Shown here one piece after another: positions 21,702 through 34,210 of a DNA stretch of 64,000 nucleotides. The stretch's first letter is position 1. Each line of letters starts with the position of its first letter. Under the pieces are notes generated by a model. That model worked only from the letters and a program-made list of their open reading frames with translations, ran no database searches and was not told the DNA's origin. The position numbers were made by a program, and so were the translations under genes. Source of the DNA: Dipteris shenzhenensis (Eukaryota > Polypodiophyta > Polypodiopsida > Gleicheniales); NCBI GenBank assembly GCA_047967505.1, contig CM106539.1; one strand, 5' to 3'.

Positions 21702-23668
21702 ATGGCTTCCAGTTTTGGTTCCAAGGTGTCTTTCAAATACCTTGAACATGCTTGGTATTTTATGGAGCGCAAATCAAAGTATTTTTTGGTGATCACTGCA
21801 GAGAATGTATCAAGCATGAAATATTCTACAGAGGCAGTAAGAAATGGTGGCATGGTCTCAAACATCAACATTATAGAAAACAATTTGATAGAAGTTGTGT
21901 GCAAAGGAAAGAATGACGAGGTGGTTTACAAGTTACGAGTTACTCACAAGCACTTCTTGAAGCCCTTACTAGATTCAATTGAGGGATCCCAAGAATTACT
22001 TAGTGCCTTAGAAGCATTGAAGAAAATATGGGATGCATTTCCAAGTGGTGGTGTTGTACCTTCAGCAGCAGTAAGTGCAGTAGTAAGTACGCCATCTATA
22101 ACATATAACCCTCAAGTACCACCAATATCTATGGAGATAACTACGGTAACTTTGGCAAGTGTAACTATAGTATCTCCAACTGTACCTACACCATCGACTG
22201 CTGCAACTACAGGAACAAGAAGGAGTGATCTTGGAGCAGATACAAGTTCTACAACTATTCCCAGAAAGAGAGCAAAAATAACTCCTACTCCATGTGCAGA
22301 TCGTTCAAGTCCAGGTTATTTAAAACTAGGCACAAAATTGGATAGCGATGAAGAGGAGGATCCGCAAGAAGAAGATACAAGTCTCGCAGACTTTTCTATA
22401 AGTGTGGCAGACTTACATCCTTCAGAGGATGAGGGATACATTTGGGGGTTTTCACAATTCAGCATGGCCACAATGCTTATTGATCGAGCTTCGTTGTTCA
22501 CAAATCAAAGAAAGCTAGATAAGACATTTGCATGCAAATTGTATGAAGATACGAGGAAAACAAGAACTCTAGTTGCCACTAATATCACTCTTCGTTCTAT
22601 GGCATTTAAGAGACTTCAAGAAGATGATCCTACATTGCCTAATGTCACATTTCAAAAGCGCATGGACTTTCTTGATGCTTTTGAGAACTTTAGAAGGAAT
22701 GAATTTGTTTGTGGAGAGGCTTTGTACCAAAGCCGATATGGGACTGACATCGAGAAGAGATACATGCTGGCAGATTCTTGGAAAGATGCAGGTTTGAGCC
22801 CATTGATGGGCAACACTTTTGGGAAGCTTGCAGGATCGCCTTTGATGAGGGAAGAAAAGGAAACTTGCCACAGAAGATTGAGTGGATGGAAAAGTTTCAA
22901 CGGGTCATTTGTCATATATGCATATTTAATGATGACTCGAAGTACATTCTAGAATCAGAAAGGCTGAATTTTGCTCCATTTAGGTTGAAAAAAAGCTCTT
23001 CTCTTTCTGAGATCTTGATAAAGGCAAGGGAGTTATGGATGGGCTGTGGAAAGCCACAAACAATGAAGGGCAGGAGACCTACATCTAAGTACACGGCAAA
23101 GAGGACTCGGTTCTATAGATGCTTGAAAGGTGTTGTAAGCAATACGCAAGGCATACCAAGTAATAAGGTTGAGGCAAAGGATTTGAACACCACCGTTGCA
23201 AGATACAGGGATGTTACTTGCATTGTCTTCCATGAGGACTCAGTGTTTCAGAGCATCGTGGATGTTTGCCAAGCATATGAAACAGGGAAGATATCCTTTG
23301 AGGCACCAGAGCACATTGCAACTCAGGGGAAAGAAATAAAGAAACTGATGTCTATTGTTTGGTGGAGAGCATTAAGGTTTGTTCCAGATGCAATAACAGA
23401 AGAAGTATGCAAGAAGATCCTAAGTGGTGACTGCTTCTTTGGAAAGAAGAGCAAGCATAGCAACTTGGATGAAGTGGTCACCCGAATGATTCAAAGTGAG
23501 GCTGCTCTCTCGGCACTATTATTTTTATTGAAATCTGATGATGAGTTAGCTGGCAAGTCAATTGATGTGGATAAGAAGAAAGCACTGAGTAAGTTATCTT
23601 CCATTCTGTGCTCGCCTCACAAGCTAGGTGGTCTCTATTGTGGAGGTTCTATTCTGATGGTTCATTGA
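21702..23668 (+). pseudogene. Unrecognised ~650-residue coding region with one frameshift
   Basis: The first frame (21681-22952; preferred start ATG at 21702) encodes a compact N-terminal region, MASSFGSKVSFKYLEHAWYF through VTHKHFLKPLLD. A Thr/Val/Pro-rich low-complexity region and an acidic patch (DSDEEEDPQEED) follow. Sense then moves to another frame (22778-23668) at about 22815-22830. The shift joins a GLSPLMG stretch to FWEACRIAFDEGRKG with no intron signals, so a 1-2 base indel is likely. The C-terminal part has WMGCGKPQTMKG, KRTRFYRCLKG and VWWRALRFVPDA. Beyond 23668 a third frame still reads protein-like (DKLQLILACKINRQRLQDRK). I recognise no family. It could be a lineage-specific host gene or part of a transposon. 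Confidence 0.5.
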
Positions 23669-24880
23669 TCATTGCCATGGCATCAATGACAAGCTACAGC
23701 TTATCCTGGCTTGCAAGATAAACAGACAGAGGCTACAAGATAGGAAAGCTGAAAAGCTTGGTCGAGGCATAAGTAATAGCCTTGCGGTACAGGAAAGCAA
23801 TGGCACAGTATCAAAATAGAAATGGAAGACACTTTTGCATTATTTGTAGAGGGAGAAACAATGCAAGAAAGAAGACCTATTACAAAGCAGCAATAGGCAG
23901 CAGTTGCAACTACATGCCATCGGAGCAAAGAACATGAGCTTATATCAACTAGTGCAAAGAGGGTGACATTAGCTATATTGGTGTCCTCTTGAAACACACG
24001 AGAAATGGCTTGAGTGCACAATGGCGAAGATGTTGTCAATCAAAAGGACCAACATGGCTCCAGCTATCGGACACAAAATAGAAGCAATGCATGATCATCT
24101 CGATCTAAAATAAGAAGGGCATTTGCAAAAAGTACGAGGGATGCAAGAAATCGGATGAGCACATCATACACATGCTGAATACAATGCAAGTCAGTGGTTG
24201 CCTAAAGTATCTTGGTGGTTTTCTAGGATTGTATTTTATAATAGTTCAATAGTTTAATTTTAAAATTGGGCACATTGACTTGCATAGATCTCTTTGGAAA
24301 ACTAAGGAATTCTGGCTAGAGTAGTGTGGAAAGGACCTTGCTCATCATGTATATTTGTCTTATATGGACACTTTACCCAATCAATGATTCCTACCTACAT
24401 TGATTTTTCATCTCTCATGAAATCCAACATGTAGTTGCAAGTGTTCAAATTTGTGTGTATAAACTATCATGCATGCACTTCTCTCAATGCACTCATGATC
24501 ACAATAGTGATACGAAAGTCCCATTGAGAAAATTATCATGCTTGCAATCTCATGATGAGAGATCTCTAATCTAGGTAGGACTCCTTGTTTGGATTGATTT
24601 TTCATGCACACTCGACAAAAGACACAAAGAAGGGAGGGAGACATATGAGCATATCATGGATGCTTCCTCCATTGGAAAATGGACTAAGATTTTGAAAGCT
24701 ACATGTCGTGAAAATCCTATTGCTTGACATAGCTCCCATCATTGCAAACTCTATCTTTAGCAAAGCATGACCCAATGAATCTTTGCATTTACTTTTCTTA
24801 CCAACATATGACAGAATTGGTCTGAGGCTTGGGACACCCGCAACTTGTTGTTACAAAGCATGGAAGCAATAGAAGATAGA
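23669..24880. other. Unassigned stretch with an imperfect inverted repeat
   Basis: Apart from possible C-terminal residue of the preceding coding region, only short frames occur. Inverted arms CCTACCTACATT (24390-24401) and AATCTAGGTAGG (24568-24579) enclose ~166 bases. A direct ATTGATTTTTCAT repeat lies at 24399 and 24594. Confidence 0.45.
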
Positions 24881-25154
24881 CACAATGGAAAGAAGTGCTC
24901 ATAGAATGAAGAACTATGAGAGCCATATGTAGGGCATCTCTACATGATCACTGACATCATCAATGACCTCTGACCAAAGGCCATCGAGCTCATCTACTCA
25001 ATCATCTCCTCAATCAGCTCCTAGATTCTTTCAATCATCCTATGTGGCATTTACCACCACCTAACTGTGCTTATGGGCACCTAACTGTGCCTCTAGCACT
25101 CACACATAGAAACATAAGGTGTGCTTGAGGCATACACCTTGAGATATCCCAACA
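24880..25154 (-). repeat. Probable copia-type LTR fragment
   Basis: The minus strand begins TGTTGGGATATCTCAAGG at 25154, directly after CTTGAGGGGGGGTT, which looks like a polypurine tract (25155-25170). The TGTTG...ATATC start resembles the A and B LTRs. The left boundary is not determined and no coding part of this family was recognised to the right. Confidence 0.5.
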
Positions 25155-25170
25155 AACCCCCCCTCAAGGG

Positions 25171-26602
25171 AATGCCTCAGGGTATGTCAAGGATACATCT
25201 AGTCTCATAGTTTCTCATGCCATCTCATGGTAGTCAAGGATAAATCTATGGCTAGGTTCTCATGCTAGCAAGGGTTCCCTTGGGTGTAAGGTAAACAGAA
25301 AGGGATATAGAAAGACCTTCCAATGGTTATCTCCCCTGCATGTACATGCACACAATGTCTGCAGGAGGTACCATGGAGCAAAACACATACACATGGCCTA
25401 CATCATATGGTGACCAGAGGTGTTTACAAAGCACACAATAGTTTATTCCATTCATTTTGGAGGACTATCCAGGCAGAGTACCTTGACTCAACATAAAAAG
25501 AGAGATCTGGAGCATATATGGAGATGGTTCAAAAAGCATAATCATCATAGGAGGCCTCATCTTGTGGAGGCACATCAACTAAAAGTAGATTGGCAAGTTC
25601 TGGTTCCTTGCTAAAGGCATTACAATTATTTTGGGAGATCCCGAGCAGAGAACCCATAAAAACAAAGCTATAGCCTAGATACAATCCTAGATAGTGACCA
25701 AAAGACAATCTACCATGGCACTTGTAGAAAGGGAGCGCCTTTGCAATTGTTTGCAGCCATCCAACACTAGCATCTTCAATTATCTTCCCACACAGGTATG
25801 TCCACAAAAGGACTTTAAGAACTGCAAAAGGACCAAGTCTGCAGCATTGAACAAGTCAGCCATACTCCGCAAAATTGAGAGCCAAGAATGGCATGAAAGA
25901 TACTTCCACAATCACTAAACTAGCAACAAATCAAGCTCCTTCAATCGCTGGAATAGATAGGCTTTATACTTTTGGGAAGACTCCAAAAATACATAGAAGT
26001 GCCGTAGAGTTTTCTAATCGATCATGCAACATGAGTGAGCAGCTTTGAGTCTGCTTCTCAAGATCATCCGCACACTTTGCGATTAAATGAAGTAATCAAC
26101 TTCAAAACTTCAGAGCCTCCTTGTTATCAAGTCTCGTGGAATGAAGGAGGAATGCCAAACCTCAGATTCACAAAAGTAGTCGCATGTGAAACAAGAAAGA
26201 GCGGAAAATAAACTGCAGAAGCTGGTTGCAATGCAAGAAAGATGTTTTCAAGGGGAACGCGATGCTCTCCGAGAGGCTCAACGCTCTTGCCCAACATGAT
26301 GCTGCCCGATTACATGCAGCACTCAATACTCAGATCAATGATGCAGTGATTGCCAGGAGCGCTAGCTACAACTGAAGCAGGCCTGAACAGGAAATCATCA
26401 CCTAGGTCAGACTACGCTCCTCGCCTGTATCTGGAAAAAAAAATCGAAGCCCAGTGGGTGCAGGTGAACCGCTTGAACCTATCAGCTTGAGGATCTTAAT
26501 GGCATGTTGATACCCAGATGCACCAATGAGTATCACCTTAAATTCTTCTATGCTCGACCACCTTAAGGGCCAGCAGACCCTCTCTGTCATTAGAGAGGAT
26601 CT
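25171..26602. other. Probable 3' internal region of a decayed gypsy-like element
   Basis: No intact gene. Around 26180-26290 a plus frame reads coiled-coil-like (KLQKLVAMQERCFQGERDAL). The stretch ends in a purine tract and an LTR start, so it is most simply the non-pol 3' end of an LTR element. The leftward extent is unknown. Confidence 0.35.
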
Positions 26603-26618
26603 GCTGGGGGGGAAAAGA
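26603..26618 (+). promoter_or_regulatory. Polypurine tract before an LTR
   Basis: GCTGGGGGGGAAAAGA immediately precedes TGTGATGCC, the inferred LTR start. Confidence 0.6.
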
Positions 26619-27630
26619 TGTGATGCCAAAAATTGATATTTTTTATTTGGCATTGGTATTGTTTTCTTCTATGTTTGATAAGAGTTTAAGTACCAAGTGA
26701 TAGCCTAGCGGCTCTCACTTATTTTTATTTTCTAAGATATTGTATGGGATTGAGAGGATGAGTGGAATGGATCATTGTAAATACCATAGGTATGAATTAT
26801 AAATACCTTGGTATGGGGTGAGAGTTATTCATGGGATATTGTGGGGTTTTTAGAAAATAGGAAGAGTGAGTCATATAAAGAGGTGGGCTCATGTCCATGT
26901 GTTCCAATAATATAAGAGAGGCCACATGCCAAGTGTGTGGAAGGCATGTGGAGGAGTGTGGAGTCAAGAGGAATCCTTTTGGAATTCCTATGTGGAATAA
27001 GGAGGATGTGGACATATGGAAAAGAGAGGGTCCCTATGGGCTCCATGTGGGGAGACTCTTGACTTTCTCAATATTTTAAGGGTCTTGAGCATCTTTTGAT
27101 AGGACACATGGCAAGAGTAGCCAAAAAGGACATGGATGGTGACATACGGGCTTATGTGATCGATAGGGAAAGGAATCTAAAGGCAACAATTTTAAATGGG
27201 TGAAGGAGGGTGACAAAATCTCTATAAAAGGAGCCCTCCTCTCCCTTGTTCATCATCTCTTCCACCATTAGGCCTCATGTTGCTGTAGCTCTAGTCTCCT
27301 CAAGCCTCTTCCATGAGCCTTCTGTCCCTCTTGTAGATATTCTCTTATGTAGACTCTTGAGTCCATCTCTCTAGAGTTTATTCTCTCTCTCTATGAGTAG
27401 TCTTGGAGCTTCCACTCCCTCTTGTATGTATGAAACCTCTTCTTCTCCCTTGTGTTTGTAGTATTTTGAGTGTATTTGAGTGGAGTCTTAGTCTTATGGC
27501 AATGAAAGTCACTTCTTATCATTTTCCTTGAGTCTCCATTCCTATGTCCTTTTCTCTCTCTATTCAAGTCTCTAAAGTAGTTCTTGTTTGGCCGCTCACT
27601 GTGCACACATGGTCCATCCGTTTCCCAAGC
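26619..27630 (+). repeat. LTR (3' or solo) of an unassigned, probably gypsy, element
   Basis: Starts TGTGATGCCAAAAATTG after the purine tract and has a promoter-like core at 27223-27230, then a pyrimidine-rich transcribed region. The 3' end is taken as the point where copia A sequence begins (about 27630) and may be truncated. Its partner LTR is not in the window. Confidence 0.5.
27223..27230 (+). promoter_or_regulatory. TATA box of the 26619 LTR
   Basis: TATAAAAG within ATCTCTATAAAAGGAGCCCTC; good context for an LTR promoter, with CT-rich sequence just downstream. Confidence 0.55.
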
Positions 27631-27639
27631 CACTCAAAT

Positions 27640-28640
27640 CATCAACATAAATGACAAGCAACATAATACCTTTCTCTGTTTTTCTCACATAAAGTGAGAA
27701 ATCTGCCTTGGAAATTTGAAAGCCAATAGTGACAAGATACTATCCTATCTTGTCAGACCATGCTCTAGGTGCTTGCTTCAAGCCATACAAGGCTTTCTTC
27801 AACTTGCAAACAAATTCAGGATGAAGAGCATGAACATAACCTGGTGGCTGCTCCATAAAGACCTCTTCTTGCAAATCACCATGAAAGAAGGCATTCTTTA
27901 CATCCATCTGATGTAAAGACCATCCCTTTGATGCAGTTATAGCAATGACTACTCTTATAGTTGCCATCCTTGCAACCGGACTGAATGTTTCTTCATAATC
28001 AATGCCATATGTCTGTGCATACCCCTTGACAACTAATCTTGCCTTCTATCTGTTCACAGAACCATCTGCATTGTGCTTCACCTTATAAACCCACTTACAG
28101 CCAATTGCATTCTTGTCTTTAGGCAAAGGCACCAATTCCCATGTAGCATTTGCTTCCAAGGCATCCATTTCTTCATCCATGGCTTTCTCCCATTTTTCTT
28201 TTCCCATGGCTTGCTCAAAAGAAGTGGGTTCTAGTTCCTGTATCACTTTGACCATATAGGCATAGTGAATGGCTGTAAATCCATCATATTTCAGCCTATC
28301 CACAAGATACCTAGCTCTTGTAGACCTGCACAAAATAGGCTCAGTTCGAAGTGCTCTCAAAACATCCCTGGTCTTCCTTACTTCAGGTGTAACAACAGAA
28401 GGAATAGCCAACTCATCATCAATGCTCTGTTCTGAGCCACTGGATTCACCATCCACATAAGAGTGACCTGCATTCACATCAAACATGGGCTGATATACCT
28501 TCTCTTTTCCTTTTTGTGATACCTGCATACCACTATCTGCATTGCTTTGAGGAGATTCTCCTGATCTCAATCTACCTGTCCATGGTGAAGTATGTGAACC
28601 ACTACTAGAGGACACTGCAGGTCCACTAATATTTTGTGAT
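27640..28640 (-). pseudogene. Copia A linker and RT N-terminal half
   Basis: Linker ([18 protein letters not shown]...) then [48 protein letters not shown] and [12 protein letters not shown]. It is cut at the VIYVDD box. A stop near 28046 and a few frame changes interrupt it. It keeps Gln (CAG) at SLHQMDVKN, the codon that is TAG at 1290-1292 in the first copy. Confidence 0.9.
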
Positions 28641-28659
28641 TGCTGCTGTGAATTCTATG

Positions 28660-30090
28660 CAGCATTACCATTTTGTGCATCTACATCATCAATCACATTT
28701 ACTGGTTTATACCAGCTGCTCATCTCATAAAAAATAACATCTCTGCTCACTGTAAACTTATGAGTAGAAGGGTTATAGCATCTATAGCCTTTCTGCTACA
28801 GAGAATAACCAATAAAGATGCACTTCTCAGCTTTTGGATCCAACTTGGACCTCAACTCATCTGGCACATGAACATAGGCAATGCAACCAAAAATTTTCAA
28901 ATGAGAAATATTTGGTTTCCTACCAGTATACATCTCCTCTGGCGTCATGCCATGTATTACTGCAGTGGGAGTCCTGTTCATTATGTAAACTGCTATAGCA
29001 ATTGCTTCAGCGCCCAATAATAATCGGGTAGGTCTTTTTCATTTAGCATGGCCTGAGATACCTCTCCAATATGCCTGTTTTTCCTTTCTGCAAGTCCATT
29101 TTGCTGTGAGGTATGACTGCATGAATATTGCTGCTTTATGCCATGCTCTTGTAGGAACCTTGCAAACTCATCTGAGAGGTACTCTCCCCCTCCATCTGAC
29201 CTTAGGCATATTATTTGCAGGCCTGTTTCTTTTTCAACCATAGCTTTAAAAGCTTTGAAATGCCCAAACACTTCACTTTTGTTTTTCATAAAATACACCC
29301 AAACTTTTCTGTTGTAGTCATCAATAAAAGTGACAAAATAATGATAGCCTCCAATAGATGCAGCTTTAGTAGCCCACACATCAAAGTGGATTAATTCCAA
29401 TGGCTTCTTACTCTCTTGAACATGTCTAGGAAATGGTTTCCTTGCGTGTTTTCCAAATTGAGAGGCTTCACATAACTTATGCATTTTTGCAACCTTGAAT
29501 TTAGGCAATCTTGCAAAAATATTTTGGGCCTGCATTGATTTAAGTCGCTGTACATAAACATGATCAATGCGTTTATGCCAGATATCAATATCTGCAACTA
29601 CATCGATCCCATGTGCAAACATTGCTGCACTCAATTTAGGCATGTCCGCATCCAACGTAAACATCCTGCCCTTCTTCTTTCCTTTTGCTATCAAGCGACC
29701 GTTATTTTTCATATCCTCAACAAAGCATCCATGAGGATTAAATCTGACCGGCAAGCCCTGCTCAACCATTTGACCAACAAAAACTAGGTTCTTGGTGATA
29801 TTCGGGACATGAAATACATCAGACGTATTTCTTTTTCCCATCCTACATAGACAAAGGAATTTTACCAATCTGCACAATAGGATGTGCAGTATCATCACCA
29901 GTCTCCACAAATCTTGGTCTTTCCATTTTCCTTGCATCCTGCATCCATTCTGCATGACCTGTCATGTGGTTTGACGCACCTGAGTCAACATACCACACAT
30001 CATTACTTTCTTCTGCACTTGTCATAGAATTGGTCATGTTCTGCACCATAAACAAATGCTCATTTCTGTCATCACCCTGTCTACTATGAT
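28660..30090 (-). pseudogene. Copia A protease and integrase
   Basis: The protease box DSGASNHMTG is near 29980. Pre-integrase and integrase core follow in a long frame (28993-29955) with LIHFDVW, LRSDGGGEYLSDEF and QQNGLAERKNR, so the three acidic positions are kept. The pre-integrase Cys pair is altered (CEASQFGK where the first copy has CEACQFGK). A 2-bp insertion just after DYYWA (near 29010) shifts frame into the C-terminal segment, almost exactly where the first copy has its 13-bp duplication. Confidence 0.9.
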
Positions 30091-31060
30091 CGTGGTCCTT
30101 TATGTGGATGATCTTGTCATAATAGGGAACCATGAAGAGAAGATCTTGTAGACAAAGCATTTGCTAGGAAGAGAGTTTGAAATGACAAACATTGTACTGA
30201 TGCATTTCTGTTTGGGGATTGAAGTTTGGCAAGAGCCAAAACAGATCTTCATCTCACAACTGAAGTATGCTGGAGAGATACTAAAGGCATTTGGCATGGC
30301 TGAGTGCAAGAGAGTTGGCACCCCTATGGAGGTTGACGTGAAGCTCTCAAATGAGGATTTATCACCACTAGTGGACGAAGCAAAGTACGGAAGGCTTGTG
30401 GGCAGTTTGATTTGCTTATGCAACATGCGGTCGGACATCAGTTTTGCGATTGGTTTATTAAGCAGGTTTTCCAATAAGCCTCGGGAGAACCATTGGAGGG
30501 CAGGGATGCGGGTGCTGAAATACATCAAAGGCACACTTGATTATGGCATCACCTATACCAAGGGCAACACCTTGATGAGATTCTATGACTCGGATTGGGC
30601 AGGAGACGTGGACAGCAGGAGATCAGTGACAAGTTACTGTCTCTCACTTGGATCTGGAGCTATGTAATGGGTCATCAAGAAGCAACCCACAGTTGCTCTT
30701 TCTTCTTCCAAGGCTGAGTACAAATTAGCATGTTTTGCTTCTTGTCAAGCAGTGTGGTTGAGGAGGATTTTAGGGGACATGGGTGCAATGCAGAACAAGC
30801 CTACACAGTTATCATGTGACAATCAGAGTTGCATGGCAATTGCAAAGAACCCTGTGTTCCACGCTCACACAAAACACATTGAGATTCAATATCACTTTGT
30901 ACATGAGCTCATCATGGATGGAAAGGTCGACTTGGTATATTGTCCAACTACAGAGAATGCTGCGGACATCTTCATGAAGGCTCTTGGAAGAGACTTGCTG
31001 GAGAGGCATCTTCATCGACTTGGCATTGGGCCAAAAAAGTAAGTTCACTTGCAGGTGGAC
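30090..31060 (+). pseudogene. Copia B RT C-terminal part and RNase H
   Basis: Begins at the catalytic LYVDDLVI region (about 30095). It continues through LGIEVWQEPKQIFISQLKYAG, a degenerate VGSLICLCNMRSDI, and RNase H with SDWAGDVDSRRS, LSCDNQSCMAIAKNPVFHAHTKHIEIQYHF and ADIFMKALGRDLLERHLHRLGIGPK. Few stops (for example near 30665 and 30150). Everything 5' of the RT catalytic box is missing at the junction with copia A. Confidence 0.9.
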
Positions 31061-31072
31061 ATTGAGAGGGGG
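31061..31072 (+). promoter_or_regulatory. Polypurine tract of copia B (plus copy)
   Basis: TTGAGAGGGGG lies directly before the LTR start TGTTAGATATC. Confidence 0.8.
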
Positions 31073-31801
31073 TGTTAGATATCAATGCTCCACTCTCATG
31101 TAACTACACGGGAACCAACTAACTCTACTTGTAAGCCCCCCATATGAGGAGAAGGCATTTGAGTAGCTCAGTTATCCTGGTAGGTCCTGGTTTGGACACC
31201 AGATGGGGGCCATGTATGGCCTGATGGCTGGACGGCTTCAGATAGAGTCGGCACACTACCAACTAGGCTACATGCAAGTGTGGGAAGACATCCCATGACT
31301 GACCGCACTGAGGGTAGATAGAGCATTTCTCAGGGCAGCCCACTCTCGGGTTGTGGGGCCTGTTTAGAGCCCCAGATGATCTCGGATGGCTCTGGGCCAA
31401 ACGATAACCATCGGTTAGTTGCTCTATTCTCTACCATAGTTCTATCATGTGGTCGATGGCCTATTTCAGACCTCCAGTCGGCCGTTTTGGGTAGACTGGT
31501 TCGGTCACCCAATTGGGTCTAATCGACTACGACTGGTGGCTATATAAGAGCAATCCCGTGAAGCCCATTATCATCACTAGCTATAGCAACCCTGACTCCT
31601 TAGCATCTAGCCTCCATCCTCTACTGTTTCTAGCATGCCATCGAAGCTTCTCACACAGGAGTGCACAGCTAGGAGGCAACACCATCTATTGTATCAATTT
31701 TACAATAATCAAAATTTTGATTCTCCATACTATCTGCTTTTCTCTCTTGCATATGAGATCCTATTATTTGTTGAGCACAGATGTTGTATTGTTTTCTTAC
31801 A
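31073..31801 (+). repeat. Complete copia B 3' LTR (729 bp)
   Basis: TGTTAGATATCAATGC to CTTACA, aligned with 10830-11569. TATA box TATATAAG at 31541-31548. The right flank begins TTGCA, one half of the expected target duplication. Confidence 0.92.
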
Positions 31802-33120
31802 TTGCAAGTATAGCATAACTTTTGTTGTATGTCTAGATATGCACCAAACTCTAGTGATTGCTACAAGAAAAACAACAAACATGAGGGGATTAGACCAAGA
31901 GGGTGTAAATACAATTTGAACATATCAGGATTTTGTCAATAGAGGGTAGTAGGGGAAAAGGTCAAGGAACATAGTCTGAACAATATGGGAGGAGAATCAT
32001 ATCAACCACATCCAAATTGCAAAAATGAAACCACTTGGAAATGCTTTTGGTTGATGTCTTATTATCCGTCAACTTGAAAGATATAGCTGGATCAACTATA
32101 CACAGAGTGCTGAAGGCTCTGGTGGATTTGACTCTTCAAAAACTACAAAAAACCACTTCACTTAGCCTATGGAAAAGTGAATGCTACAAAGACAAAAACA
32201 CAATTGACCTAGAAAGATATACTTACTATAGAGCTGCAAGCATGATTGGTGTAGGGATGGAGAAAAGTGTAGATCAAAACTGTTGGAGGGATGGAGAAAA
32301 GTGTAGATAAGAGGAAATGGCATAGCTATCAATGCATGTCACATCAGTCTTGTCAACCACATGTGCGAAAAATGGTCTTCTAGGTACGCATGCATTTATT
32401 TGCTAATCATAAAGAAGATGTAGTAAAGATCATAGAGGTCACCCACCAACTTGAGACCACAGGAAAGGTTGCCTATGAAGAGTCCCTTAGGGAGAGAGTT
32501 AAAGAAACAGTGTCTGTCTTGGAATCCCATACATTACTGAGGTAGGTGCAAATTCACCAGAAGCTCCTACAACTTGGACCAAGGATCAAAATATTTGTAA
32601 AGACTGTGAATGATGACCTGACCTGGGATTTGATAGAAGATTGCATCATGGCTTTAGCAGAGAAAGAAAACCATGTCACATCCTTATCTGCATCACTGCC
32701 ATCATCCCCCCCCCTTACAACACCTGTGCAAGAGCCTCAGACAAGTCACCAAGGCTAGCCATGGATAGAAAAAATATAGGTATTCATATATCATACTTTG
32801 GAATCTGCTATATTTGTGGGCAGTAGCGTTTTATTGATCTGTGATTGTTTAAAACTCACTTTTCCTTAGATCCCAGTCCTTGCTCCATAGAGGACACAAA
32901 TATTTACCAAAAAATGCGATTTGAGGCCCTCTTTGCATAAAAACACCCCATATCGTGTTTATGGACAAAACATACTATGTGTGCTATTATTTGGTAAAAA
33001 ACGCGATTTGGAGTAGTTTTCTTGAAAAAACTAGAATATCGCATTGTTGAGAAAATGGGTGTGCAAGAGTCTGTAGAATGCATAGAGAAAGACTAGTTTA
33101 CAAAAATTACTAACCTTATT
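31802..33120. other. Unassigned stretch
   Basis: No element or gene recognised. A 21-bp unit GGGATGGAGAAAAGTGTAGAT is duplicated at 32254-32274 and 32288-32308. Short plus-strand frames at 32035-32310 and 32546-32758 lack motifs; they could be exons of the pseudogene further right but nothing links them. Confidence 0.4.
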
Positions 33121-33470
33121 AGTATGTGGATAACAAGAGCTTGATGGGTGATAGCTTGATGGTTGTCAGCTTGATGGGTTGAGTCTGGGTCATGGATCTT
33201 GAGCCGAAGTAGATCAATGTGATAGAGCTGGTGAGGTTGTGGGTGACAGTTTAATGGGTGTCAGCTTGATTGGTTGAGCTAGAGCTGTAGTGGCTCTAGG
33301 TGATGGAGCTTGAGCTATAGTGGGTCAGTGTGATAGAGTTGTTGAGGTTTTGGGTGAGAGTTTGATGGGTGTCAGCTTGATGGGTTGAGCTACAGCTATA
33401 GTGGGTCTGGGTGATGGAGCTGGAGCTGTATTGGGTCAGTGTGATAGATCTGGTGAGGTTGGATAGCACA
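33121..33470. repeat. Minisatellite, ~95-111 bp units
   Basis: At least three imperfect units built on GTCAGCTTGATGGGTTGAGC and GGTCAGTGTGATAGAGCTGG. The GTCAGC landmarks fall at 33165, 33260 and 33371. Confidence 0.85.
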
Positions 33471-34210
33471 AGTGCATAGGGAGGAAGATGAAACTCGAGA
33501 TGGAGATGACAAGGGGGATGATTAAGTTTGGCGGCTTGGTCTAAAAATAGGTGCATGCAATCACTAGATACTTAACTCACTAGTACCTTGAAGACCATTT
33601 TTGGCATGTGTGGTTGACAAGTGTGACTTGCATAGATATCTATGCCATCTTCTCTTATCTTCACTTTTCTCCATCCATTGAATAGCTTTGATCTTCATCT
33701 TCTTCGTCGTCTTCTTCCTCGTCTTCATCTAGACAACACTTTAGACCTTGGCTTGTCTCCCACCATCATCCTCATCTAGCTACACTTGTGCAAAATCCAT
33801 GGAGAGAAGGGATATAGGTACTTAAATACACCACATTCTTGATCTAACTTTCCAAATGTTTTCTTGATCTATCGAATTCCATTGCATAAGATATTAGGCA
33901 TTTGCTTCATCTTTTGCATGATCAAGACTATTTTCTTTAAGATTTACCTGAATTTGTCTGGAATTTATGTTTTATATGGAGCCTAGAGACTAATACTATG
34001 TGGCCAAGGGGTTTTCTTGAAAATGCAATTTGAGCCTTATATAGCTTAGGATTACCCCATATTGCATTTATGAGCAAATCCTATTTCTATTGTTAGAAGT
34101 TTATTTGCATAAATAGAATGTTTTGCTAAAGATGTGATTTTAGTGTATTTAACTAGAAAGACACTCATATCGTGTTTATCTCTGCAAACTTTCAAAGGGG
34201 AGGACCTAAC
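33471..34210. other. Unassigned stretch
   Basis: CTTC-rich patch near 33690-33760; otherwise AT-rich DNA with no recognised gene. Confidence 0.4.

Larger units (their letters stand above)
27631..30090 (-). mobile_element. Copia A fragment without LTRs
   Basis: Minus-strand family A from protease (right, 30090) to the YVDD region of RT (left, 27631). It is truncated on both sides and joined to an unrelated LTR on the left and to a plus-strand copia B on the right. Confidence 0.92.

Noticed and set aside
33296-33556. Minus-strand frame with Thr/Ser/His repeats
   Set aside because: Shadow of the 33.1-33.5 kb minisatellite.
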